Source of the DNA: CAZHCA01 sp964530825
GTDB taxonomy: Bacteria > Bacteroidota > Bacteroidia > Chitinophagales > Saprospiraceae
Reading direction: 5' to 3'
Assembly (NCBI GenBank): GCA_964530825.1
Contig: CAZHCA010000004.1
Coordinates: 1-64,000 of the forward strand
Length of the DNA: 64,000 bases
Shown here: in pieces, positions 27,056-35,043 of the stretch
Position numbering within the stretch: position 1 is the first letter of the stretch
Layout: each line of letters begins with the position of its first letter
Notes under the pieces: generated by a model
What the model saw: the letters and a program-made list of their open reading frames with translations, nothing else
Database searches by the model: none
What the model was told of the DNA's origin: nothing
Translations under genes and position numbers: made by a program

Positions 27056-27787
27056 TTAAAGCTCGCTGACCTTGCGTACAACCTGGTAGATACGCGTGTA
27101 CTCGTTTACCTCTTCGACGAAAGGGTCGTGTTCGAGGTGGTTGGCCGAGATAAGCTTGAGATGGGTGGTTCGGCCCTTGTTGTCTTGGATTTTCTGTACG
27201 TACTTCACCCAAACGGAACCGTTATTCTTTACCGCGTAGATTTTATTGTCCCTGATCTCATGGAAGCTGTTGAGGGCTCTGCAGATCACCATGTCGTTAT
27301 GGTGAATGACCGGTTCCATGCTATTTCCCTTAATGGGGAAGGCTACGAGCCCGCCACCTGAAAGGCCCGGGATACTGAAGGTTTCGTTCTCTTCAGTAAC
27401 AAAGCTGTCAACCCCTACCGTAGTGCCGGCAAAGGCCTCGGTAGTAGTAAAAATAATATTACCGTGGTAGGTCCCCTGGTGAATGGTCTCTGGCTGGGGA
27501 ACATCTATTCCGAATGGCGTGCCGATACCGTCAATGAGGTAAGATTCATTAACGCCGTACTCACTACAGAGTGCCCGGGCGTGTCGATAATCAATGCACC
27601 GTTTGTCATCCGGATTGAGAAAGGCGCGGATAATGTGGCCGTAGGCGCGATTACCCAGGATGCGCTCTGCGAAATCACCGATACCCTTGCCGTTGCGGTC
27701 ATTGAGAACGATATCTCCTCGGTCCTGGAGCATTTGAAACACCTTGCGGAAGCGCTCATTGAGTTCTATGCGGTCTTCTCTGATCAT
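27056..27787 (-). CDS. S24-family (LexA/CI-like) transcriptional regulator
   Basis: A 243-residue protein with an N-terminal DNA-binding-type region (about 10-95, with a YRHARALCSEYGVNESYLID helix pair) and a C-terminal S24 peptidase fold. The catalytic dyad is visible as Ser156 in IKGNSMEPV and Lys195 in VWVKYVQ, spaced 39 residues apart (37 in LexA). An Ala-Gly bond at 120-121 (EAFAGTT) lies 36 residues before the Ser, where LexA and CI are cut. This suggests a self-cleaving repressor, but the target genes are unknown. No phage genes surround it. Confidence 0.85.
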   Translation of the reverse strand: MIREDRIELNERFRKVFQMLQDRGDIVLNDRNGKGIGDFAERILGNRAYGHIIRAFLNPDDKRCIDYRHARALCSEYGVNESYLIDGIGTPFGIDVPQPETIHQGTYHGNIIFTTTEAFAGTTVGVDSFVTEENETFSIPGLSGGGLVAFPIKGNSMEPVIHHNDMVICRALNSFHEIRDNKIYAVKNNGSVWVKYVQKIQDNKGRTTHLKLISANHLEHDPFVEEVNEYTRIYQVVRKVSEL

Positions 27788-27862
27788 TATTTTAAATTAA
27801 ACATCCAACAGAATAAACGAATTGGTTGCAAATTAAAACAAATGATTGTAAAAAGCAAGGCT

Positions 27863-29062
27863 TTAGTCTTTAGACGTTTGTAATTGATTGCGCAGTAATA
27901 CCGTAGCTTCGGCAATTTCTGTTTCGGTATTATAGTAGTGGGGGGATAATCGCAGGGCCCAATCAATTCCCGCCCGGGCAAAAGATATTCGTGCTTGTGC
28001 CTGTCGAGTAATGCTGATGCGCAGGCCTTTTTCCCTTAAGCTTGTCAGCAATGTTTTGGGGGCTGCTCCGCTAACCGTACAGGTAACGATAGCGCCCAAA
28101 TGTGGCCCCCGGTCAACTACCTTTACGCCGGGGATCTCGGCCAGGCCTATCCGGAGCAGGTTTGCCAAGGCTGCCGTGCGCTGGGCGATCAGGTCCGGAC
28201 CGACCTCCAGCGCGTACTTCACTGCCTCGGTAGCTCCGCGCAGGAGCCCCATGGATCGCTCCCAGTATTCGAAGCGGCGGGCATCGGGATGGACAGTATA
28301 ACGTTCCGGACTGGTCCATTCACCGCCTTGCAGATCGATGAACATCGGTTCCCAGTCCAAGTCAATGATGCGCTTAGAGGTATACAGGAAGCCCACGCCA
28401 CGGGGACCACGCAGGTATTTGCGGGCAGTACCGGTGAGGACATCGCATTGGATCGCCTCTACGTCGAGTGGAAGCTGACCCGCGGTCTGACAGGCATCGA
28501 CAAAGTAGGGGAGGTTGGCTTCGCGGCAGATGGAACCCACAGCTTCCACAGGTTGGATCAATCCCGAATTCGTAGGCATATGCGTGACGGCAACCAAGCG
28601 TGGCCGACGCTTTTCAATATGCTCGCGCACCGATTGCGGGTCTACGCCCCCAGCAGGCAGGTCTTCGGCACGCCGAGTCTCTACCCCGTAGCGTTTACCC
28701 AATTGGTAAAAAGCCAGGAAATTGCTGACGTAATCGTTGTTGGTGGTCAGGATGATATCCCCTTTTTCAAAAGGTACGGCCGACAGCGCCCGTGCGTAGG
28801 CATCCGTAGCACTGCCAGCAAAAGCGATGCGGTCCGGAGCAGTGCCGAGCAAGGCACCGAAAGCCTGATAGAATTCCTGCAGGGTATCGTGCTCGCGCGC
28901 AGCCAATTCATACCCTCCGACTATTGCCTCTTCTTTCAAATACGAGCAAATGGCATCAACTACAGTACTTGGGGGTAAGGCGGCGCCGGCGTTATTGAGA
29001 TGGATGCCGGATGCATGCCCTGGCGTATCCCGGCGCCATTTTTCCAATAATTGATCTGACAT
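27863..29062 (-). CDS. Class V aminotransferase family PLP enzyme
   Basis: A 399-residue PLP-dependent enzyme of the cysteine desulfurase/isopenicillin-N-epimerase group. The opening GIHLNNAGAALPP is typical. PLP contacts are visible: Asp189 in YFVDACQTAGQLPLD (ring nitrogen), Gln192, and the Schiff-base Lys215 in GTARKYLRGPRG. The C-terminal domain ends in IDWALRLSPHYYNTETEI. There is no obvious mobile-loop cysteine of the NifS/SufS type, so a desulfurase role is unsure; racemase, epimerase or lyase activities are alternatives. It lies 75 bases upstream of the S24 regulator on the same strand. Confidence 0.88.
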   Translation of the reverse strand: MSDQLLEKWRRDTPGHASGIHLNNAGAALPPSTVVDAICSYLKEEAIVGGYELAAREHDTLQEFYQAFGALLGTAPDRIAFAGSATDAYARALSAVPFEKGDIILTTNNDYVSNFLAFYQLGKRYGVETRRAEDLPAGGVDPQSVREHIEKRRPRLVAVTHMPTNSGLIQPVEAVGSICREANLPYFVDACQTAGQLPLDVEAIQCDVLTGTARKYLRGPRGVGFLYTSKRIIDLDWEPMFIDLQGGEWTSPERYTVHPDARRFEYWERSMGLLRGATEAVKYALEVGPDLIAQRTAALANLLRIGLAEIPGVKVVDRGPHLGAIVTCTVSGAAPKTLLTSLREKGLRISITRQAQARISFARAGIDWALRLSPHYYNTETEIAEATVLLRNQLQTSKD

Positions 29063-29174
29063 AGGCGATTAAATTTGAAGCTTACAGAAAACCGGATCTT
29101 CGCTTCCAGACCGAAAAGTGGGGTAAAAATTTGCCAATTGCTGGAAGGAATTGTGCTGGTATCCCCCTTTCCAG

Positions 29175-29435
29175 TCATACCGTCACTTCGTGGTTCAGAT
29201 CTTCTCCGATCACCTTCAGAACAAACACGAGGTGTTCGGATGCCTGCATGCTTTGCTGCATTTCTTCCTGCAGGGCCTGCATAACGTCGGAATAGGAGCC
29301 AAAGATGCGGGTGCTCATGGAGTTGGGTTGGACTTCTATATTGGGGTGCTTACGAAGGCGGCGAATAAATGCTTCAATGGGATCCCGGTAGGCTTCCTGT
29401 AATGGATACATGCTGATTTCAACGGAGACTTGCAT
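29175..29435 (-). CDS. YkoF/MTH1187-like thiamine-binding family protein
   Basis: A small protein of 86 residues from the ATG at 29435 (MQVSVEISMYPLQEAYRDP). The strand-helix-strand layout, the SVEISMYPL opening, a conserved STRIFGSYSDVM segment and the closing FVLKVIGED match the YkoF-type fold, whose members bind thiamine or hydroxymethylpyrimidine, or are of unknown ligand. An in-frame ATG at 29471 adds twelve residues that do not fit the family. No thiamine gene or transporter is adjacent. It is divergent from ftsK and upstream of the class V aminotransferase. Confidence 0.75.
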   Translation of the reverse strand: MQVSVEISMYPLQEAYRDPIEAFIRRLRKHPNIEVQPNSMSTRIFGSYSDVMQALQEEMQQSMQASEHLVFVLKVIGEDLNHEVTV

Positions 29436-29533
29436 AGGGAAAGGGTTAACAAATTGGTGAAGAAAATTCAATAAATTGCTGATAAAGACGGCAAATTACC
29501 ATCATTGGGTAAGGCATAACGGATGAATATGCT

Positions 29534-29541
29534 TATTTTTG
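29534..29541 (+). promoter_or_regulatory. Candidate Bacteroidota -7 element upstream of ftsK
   Basis: TATTTTTG matches the TAnnTTTG consensus exactly, 96 bases before the ftsK start. A -33 TTG at the usual spacing is not clear, so the call is tentative. Confidence 0.4.
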
Positions 29542-29637
29542 TTTTATTATTCCACTTGTCATTACCTTCCAGTTTGAGTTTTGCAAAGTTTTGCTTTTTT
29601 GGTAATGTCCCATTGAATCGACAATTTCCGGGCGTTT

Positions 29638-32082
29638 ATGGCGAAAAGGAAAAAGAAAAAAAAGGGCGGACAAAACGCTTTCCGAATTGATTTGACCGAC
29701 GATCGGTTGCCGAAGTTATTAGGCATCCTCTTGTGGTTTTTTGCCTTCTACCTACTCATTGCCTTTACCTCATATTTGTTCACCTGGCGAGAAGATCAGG
29801 ATTCGGTGTTGCGGTTCTCCTGGGAACTGCTCTTGCGCAGCGATATGGAGATGGAAAACTGGCTGGGCCGGTTGGGTGCTATCGTCTCCAACCTTTTCTT
29901 CTACTGGGGCTTCGGTTTGGCTTCCTTTGCCGTGATCTACATCCTGGTGGTACTGGGTGCAGGGTTGATTCGCAAGCGTTCGGTATTGCAATATTTCGGA
30001 AAAATCCGGGTGGCCATTATCCTGATGTGCTGTCTGGCGGTATTTCTGGAATTTTTCTTCGCCAACATCGACTTTCCCATCGGCGGGGCCTTTGGAGAGG
30101 GGGTGTATCTGTGGTTACACAATTTCGTAGGGACCGCCGGCATGATTATTCTATTTCTTTTCATTGTTCTGGCTTTCGGTATCTGGTCGTTCAATCCCAA
30201 TTTTGAAGATCTCAATTCTCAAGAGACTTTCGACGAAGCAAAAGCTTACTATGGTGCCCTACTCCGCGGTAGACGGCCGCCCCGACCGGCCAAACCCAAT
30301 GCACCGGCTACAAAAAAGGAAAAAACGCCGGAGAAACTGCCCGAAACTCAGGACTGGAGCATCGTTACGGATAAAGCAGACGGATCCGGGGTGGAAAAAC
30401 CTAAGCCTCAGTTGAGCATTCCCCTGGATACCGAGACGTCGACCCCGCCCGCCAAGGAGTCTTCTTTGTCGGCGAAGGATGGCCGGGAAGTCGTTTCCAC
30501 GCCCGGCCCTAGCCTGCGTCAACAAAATCCCTTGGTACCGGCCACCCAGGAACCCGTAAAAGAGCCTTTTGATCCTACCCTCGAGCTCTCCACTTACGAA
30601 CATCCGGTAATGGCGCTGCTGGAGGAATATGCCGATCAAAAAGTAGAAATCGACCGCGCCGAGCTTGAGCAGAACAAAGATCAGATCATTGAGACGCTGC
30701 TCAATTATAAGATCGAAATCGTCAAGATCCGGGCCACGATCGGACCTACTGTGACCTTGTACGAAATCGTCCCAGCTCCTGGGGTGCGCATTTCGCGCAT
30801 CAAAAATCTCGAAGATGATATCGCGCTGAGCTTATCGGCGCTGGGCATTCGGATTATCGCTCCGATTCCCGGAAAGGGGACAATCGGAATCGAGGTGCCT
30901 AATAAAAAGAAGCAGATCGTGGCGATGCGCGAGGTACTGCTTTCCGAAAAATTCAAGCGTGCGAAAATGGACCTGCCCATTGCCTTGGGCAAGACGATTT
31001 CCAATGAAGTATTTATCGCCGATCTGGCAAAAATGCCGCACCTGTTGATTGCCGGTGCCACCGGTCAGGGTAAATCCGTGGGAATTAATGCGGTCTTGAT
31101 GTCACTGTTGTACCGCAAGCACCCCGCAGAAGTAAAGTTTGTCTTGGTGGATCCCAAAAAAGTGGAACTTTTTCCCTACAGCCGCCTGAAACAACACTTT
31201 TTGTCCTATCTACCCGACCAGGACGAACCGATTACTACCGAAACCAACCGGGTGATCAATACCCTCAATGCATTGTGTATTGAGATGGACAACCGGTACA
31301 ACCTCCTGAAGAAGGCATCGGCCCGTAATATCCGGGAATATAACGTCAAGTTTATCCAGCGCAAGCTCAACCCGGAGAATGGTCATCACTACATGCCGTT
31401 CATTGTTTTAGTTGTTGATGAATTTGCTGACCTGATCATGACGGCCGGTAAGGAGGTCGAGCTTCCGATCGCCCGGCTGGCCCAGTTGGCGCGTGCTGTG
31501 GGTATCCATTTGATCATTGCAACCCAGCGCCCGTCGGTCAATATCATCACGGGCGTCATCAAGGCCAACTTCCCGGCCCGCATTGCCTACAAAGTAATGT
31601 CTAAGGTCGACTCACGCACCATCCTCGATGCCGGCGGAGCCGACCAACTCATCGGCCGGGGAGATATGCTGCTATCCGTTGGCGGTGAAATGGTGCGCCT
31701 GCAAGGCGCTTTCGTCGATACGCCAGAGGTAGAGCGCGTAATTGACTTTATTGCCGGTCAGCAAGGTTACCCCGAACCGTATTTACTCCCGGAATACCAC
31801 GGCGACGACCAGGAAATCCAAGGCGCAGCAGGGCTCAAATATTCAGAGCTGGATGAAATGTTCGAAGATGCCGCCCGCATCATCGTGCAAAATCAGCACG
31901 GTTCAACCTCCATGATTCAGCGTCGCCTGAAGTTGGGGTACAATCGGGCGGGGCGCATCATGGATCAGCTGGAGGCGCTGGGAGTCGTAGGTCCCAGTGA
32001 AGGAAGCAAGGCCCGCGAAGTCCTCATTTATGACGAGCTGGAGCTGGAGCGCTACCTGGAAGATCTGCGCAACCGGTCCTAA
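29638..32082 (+). CDS. ftsK: DNA translocase FtsK
   Basis: An 814-residue septal DNA pump. The N-terminus is strongly basic (MAKRKKKKKGG) and is followed by four or five membrane helices to about residue 195. A short Pro/Glu-rich linker (about 200-310) follows, much shorter than in E. coli FtsK. The motor has Walker A GATGQGKSVGINA, Walker B FIVLVVDEFADL and the LARAVGIHLIIATQRPSV segment. The gamma winged-helix domain (about 755-814, QRRLKLGYNRAGRIMDQLE) should read polar KOPS-like sites. It moves terminus DNA and coordinates dimer resolution at division. Its last four bases overlap the convergent neighbour. Confidence 0.96.
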   Translation: MAKRKKKKKGGQNAFRIDLTDDRLPKLLGILLWFFAFYLLIAFTSYLFTWREDQDSVLRFSWELLLRSDMEMENWLGRLGAIVSNLFFYWGFGLASFAVIYILVVLGAGLIRKRSVLQYFGKIRVAIILMCCLAVFLEFFFANIDFPIGGAFGEGVYLWLHNFVGTAGMIILFLFIVLAFGIWSFNPNFEDLNSQETFDEAKAYYGALLRGRRPPRPAKPNAPATKKEKTPEKLPETQDWSIVTDKADGSGVEKPKPQLSIPLDTETSTPPAKESSLSAKDGREVVSTPGPSLRQQNPLVPATQEPVKEPFDPTLELSTYEHPVMALLEEYADQKVEIDRAELEQNKDQIIETLLNYKIEIVKIRATIGPTVTLYEIVPAPGVRISRIKNLEDDIALSLSALGIRIIAPIPGKGTIGIEVPNKKKQIVAMREVLLSEKFKRAKMDLPIALGKTISNEVFIADLAKMPHLLIAGATGQGKSVGINAVLMSLLYRKHPAEVKFVLVDPKKVELFPYSRLKQHFLSYLPDQDEPITTETNRVINTLNALCIEMDNRYNLLKKASARNIREYNVKFIQRKLNPENGHHYMPFIVLVVDEFADLIMTAGKEVELPIARLAQLARAVGIHLIIATQRPSVNIITGVIKANFPARIAYKVMSKVDSRTILDAGGADQLIGRGDMLLSVGGEMVRLQGAFVDTPEVERVIDFIAGQQGYPEPYLLPEYHGDDQEIQGAAGLKYSELDEMFEDAARIIVQNQHGSTSMIQRRLKLGYNRAGRIMDQLEALGVVGPSEGSKAREVLIYDELELERYLEDLRNRS

Positions 32083-33320
32083 GAAATCAAAGTCGCCCGG
32101 GGTTCTTCGGTATCGGTGAACTCGAACCGCTCGAACGGTAGCGTGTCGTCCAGTAATTTCCGGTAAGCAATGTGCACCCGGTCGATAGTAGTCCCCAGAT
32201 TTTTGGTGGTTTTCAGCATCAGCTTGTTGTGTCCGCGAATCGTGGCCAGATAGACATCCGTATACCGCTGCAAGGTCGGAGATTTGGACAAGGCGTCGAC
32301 CAAGACCGAAAAAACGCCCTTTTTCTGATACTGAGGGTCGATTCCGAAGGCCATCCCTTTACCCTGTAACTTGCGAGCTGTTTTTAACCGATAGAGAAAG
32401 AAAGGCAACTTGATTGGCGTCAGGCGGCCTTTAGCCGGACGCAGAAAAGGATTGATATCGGGCAAGAATGCGCAAAATCCGATCGGTTTTTTTCCTTCGT
32501 AAGCGAAGGCCACCATTTTGGGGTCGACAACGGGGCGGGCGGCTTTCATCACTTCTAAAACCTGTTCGGCGCTCAGGTGCTTGTAGTAAGGGTTTTGCTT
32601 GAAAGCTGCATTGTAGACGGCAGAAAAATGCCTGGCAAACAGGGGTAAATTATTTTTCTCGAGCATTCGGGTAGTGAGGTTATGCTGGCGTCGGACCCTT
32701 TCCGCCAGATTGGCGAAACGCTCCATGGGAACGTCACGTACACAGGCCCGCAGGGTGAGCACTTGCTCATAAGGGCGGAAGCCCCAGGCGGTGAAAAACG
32801 GCTCATAATAGGTTGGGTTGTAATTTTCCTGGTACAGTGGAGGTTGAAAGCCCTTTACCAGCAGACCCCAAAATTTGTCGCGTTCGCCAAAGTTAATAGG
32901 CCCATCGATGGCTTTTACGCCTTCATCAGCCAGGTAATCTTCGGCGACGGAAAATAGCTGAAATGCGAGCTCCCGGTCATTCAGACAGTCAAAGAAACCA
33001 ATACCACCTACCGGGTAGTCCAGCTTACTGTTGCGCTCGCGATCGACAAAGGCAGCAATGCGGCCGACCGGCTGGCCAGCTCCGTTCACCAGTACGAATT
33101 GCTTGGAAGCTCCGGTGCGGTTGATGCTGTTGTATCGTGGATCGAAAATACTGCGAATGTCGGATTCCAGCGGCGCGATCCAGTTGGGGTCATGGCGATA
33201 AATGCGGTGCGGGACGCGGTGGAATAGCCGCCAGTCGGCATCGGATTGGACTTCAATTATTCGGGCCGAAGATTGGATTTTTTTCAAGGTTTCCATAAAG
33301 TGCGGGGTTGGTTGGGCCAA
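32079..33320 (-). CDS. GNAT-like acetyltransferase family protein
   Basis: A 413-residue soluble protein. It resembles large Bacteroidota and proteobacterial proteins with tandem GNAT-type folds (YghO-like): a first block around VGRIAAFVDRERN and a second around PIGFCAFLPDIN, then KLQGKGMAFGIDPQYQKKGV, which looks like an acetyl-CoA pyrophosphate loop. The substrate is unknown. The start may be the ATG at 33320 or the one at 33296 (METLKKIQ). It is convergent with ftsK, sharing four bases at the stops. The next gene upstream on this strand is an unknown helical protein. Confidence 0.75.
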   Translation of the reverse strand: MAQPTPHFMETLKKIQSSARIIEVQSDADWRLFHRVPHRIYRHDPNWIAPLESDIRSIFDPRYNSINRTGASKQFVLVNGAGQPVGRIAAFVDRERNSKLDYPVGGIGFFDCLNDRELAFQLFSVAEDYLADEGVKAIDGPINFGERDKFWGLLVKGFQPPLYQENYNPTYYEPFFTAWGFRPYEQVLTLRACVRDVPMERFANLAERVRRQHNLTTRMLEKNNLPLFARHFSAVYNAAFKQNPYYKHLSAEQVLEVMKAARPVVDPKMVAFAYEGKKPIGFCAFLPDINPFLRPAKGRLTPIKLPFFLYRLKTARKLQGKGMAFGIDPQYQKKGVFSVLVDALSKSPTLQRYTDVYLATIRGHNKLMLKTTKNLGTTIDRVHIAYRKLLDDTLPFERFEFTDTEEPRATLIS

Positions 33321-33423
33321 CTCGTAGATATCTGAAAAATAAAAATAACGGAATATTTTTTAAAGCTGAGTAGCGGAATGAACCATTATTCGGGAGACAT
33401 GCGCAGCTTTGCGCCCGACTCGT

Positions 33424-34839
33424 CTATGCCAGTTGAACCTGCTGTACGAACCACTCTTTTTCCAGAAGGGGATTGACTTGCTGAATTTCAGTGGTCAGCT
33501 GTTGTTTTTGTTCCCGGTTGTAAGGATTGAGTTTGATCAGCTTGCGGCCGTATTTAATAAAGTTTTGGTAAACCTGTTTGTGGTAGCCCAGCCCTTCCTT
33601 TCGATTGATGTAGGTGCGGATGCTGTCGAGGAGGGGCTCCAATGGCTCGAACTCGCTTTCTTCGAAGTACATTTTGAAGAGCATGGTTTTCGCCTTGAGG
33701 TGCATGATCATATGCTCGAAGTGCTCCTGGGCCAAAAGTTGCATGGCTTCTTTGTAGGCGCCTTGTTCGTAGCGCAGGTTAGCCAGGGCGTAGGCATAGA
33801 AACTGCGCTGGTATTTGGAGTCGATATAAATGTGATAATTCTTGATGAAGTTCTCTGCCCACCTATACTCCTGTAACCGAAGAGCAGTGGTGACCGCATT
33901 GATGAAGGTAATGGGGTCTACTTCATCGTTGGTGACAAAAAACTTTTTCTCGAACCCCAATCGATACAGTTCAAACTGCTCACGGTAGTATTTCTCCTCG
34001 CCGGTATTAGCCCTGCGAATGCAGTAGTTGATGGCCATCAGAAAAATGTCTTTGATTTCCTGTTGGGGGAAAAGTTCGCCGTGTTTGAATATGGCGTCTT
34101 TGAGCCGAAAGAAATGCGTTTCGTTTTCCGGATCGGTGAGGGTTTGGTAAATGTGGTAATAAATGGCTACGGCCGGAGTATTGGTTAAGCCTTGTTGCTC
34201 GACATGTTGTAAAACCTCATCGACCAGATTGATGGTAAAAGTGTTTTTATAAATTTTTTGGTTGGTAACCATCAAACCGGCCAAGCGTAACTTTCCGACG
34301 ATAAAGTAATTGTCAAAAGCGTCGGAAAAACTTTGCATGTCTGACAAGTAGGTATTTTCCAACTCGCTGTAGTAGGTTTGGTTTTCTTCGTGAATGCGGA
34401 AAGCATTGCGGTAATAGATCTCGTCCCGGTAGGGAAAGCTTTCCTGAAAGGCGTTTAACTTGCGAAGGGTGCTGTTAAATGCTTTGTCAACCTTCCTTTC
34501 CCGGTATACCCGCGCTAGTGACAAACGAGCTTGAAATTCGTCAGATTTAATGTCCTGGTAAATCAGAAAGTCTTCCACTACTTTGAATAAAAAATGCATG
34601 GTTTGTCGCAGCTTGGCGTCATCGTAGGTCTCCTTGGTAAAGATCTTCCCGAAAACCCGTTCTTTTTTTAAGAATTTTGGGTCATATAGGTGGTCGTTCG
34701 TTGTCAGATAGTGAAAAAGAGCGGTTACGTCTTCGCGGTGATTATGAGCAGGCGAACACAGCCATTTGCGTAATTCCCGTACTTCTTTGCCGGAAAGTGT
34801 TTTCAAAACGTTAATCAAATTGCTGTTTTCCATGCGCAA
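33424..34839 (-). CDS. Large helical protein of unknown function
   Basis: A 471-residue cytoplasmic protein without signal peptide or membrane segments. It appears almost wholly alpha-helical and rich in Phe, Tyr, Lys and Glu, with helix-turn-helix pairs that suggest a TPR-like solenoid (for example YAYALANLRYEQGAYKEAMQ). No enzymatic motif was recognised. The opening NLINVLKTLSGKEVRELRKW may be a separate small domain. It lies 103 bases upstream of the acetyltransferase-like gene and is divergent from the T9SS propeller protein. I do not assign a family. Confidence 0.75.
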   Translation of the reverse strand: MRMENSNLINVLKTLSGKEVRELRKWLCSPAHNHREDVTALFHYLTTNDHLYDPKFLKKERVFGKIFTKETYDDAKLRQTMHFLFKVVEDFLIYQDIKSDEFQARLSLARVYRERKVDKAFNSTLRKLNAFQESFPYRDEIYYRNAFRIHEENQTYYSELENTYLSDMQSFSDAFDNYFIVGKLRLAGLMVTNQKIYKNTFTINLVDEVLQHVEQQGLTNTPAVAIYYHIYQTLTDPENETHFFRLKDAIFKHGELFPQQEIKDIFLMAINYCIRRANTGEEKYYREQFELYRLGFEKKFFVTNDEVDPITFINAVTTALRLQEYRWAENFIKNYHIYIDSKYQRSFYAYALANLRYEQGAYKEAMQLLAQEHFEHMIMHLKAKTMLFKMYFEESEFEPLEPLLDSIRTYINRKEGLGYHKQVYQNFIKYGRKLIKLNPYNREQKQQLTTEIQQVNPLLEKEWFVQQVQLA

Positions 34840-35043
34840 GATTATTTTTTATCAACAAAATAAAACTAGATTTTTAGACTTAAAATACTGATAATAAACA
34901 ATTTAAATCTTTTAATGGACAATTTTTTAGCTTAAAAATACGGAATTTATATCAACAAATCCCGTTTTTTGTCTTTGCTAATCCTTATAGTTTAAAACAC
35001 TTTTGTAGTGAACGAAACAGACAACAACAAATCATTCCAATCC

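Noticed and set aside
28100..28978. A 292-codon plus-strand open frame
   Set aside because: It lies entirely opposite the class V aminotransferase gene, whose motifs are clear. The plus-strand translation has no family features and looks like an antisense shadow.
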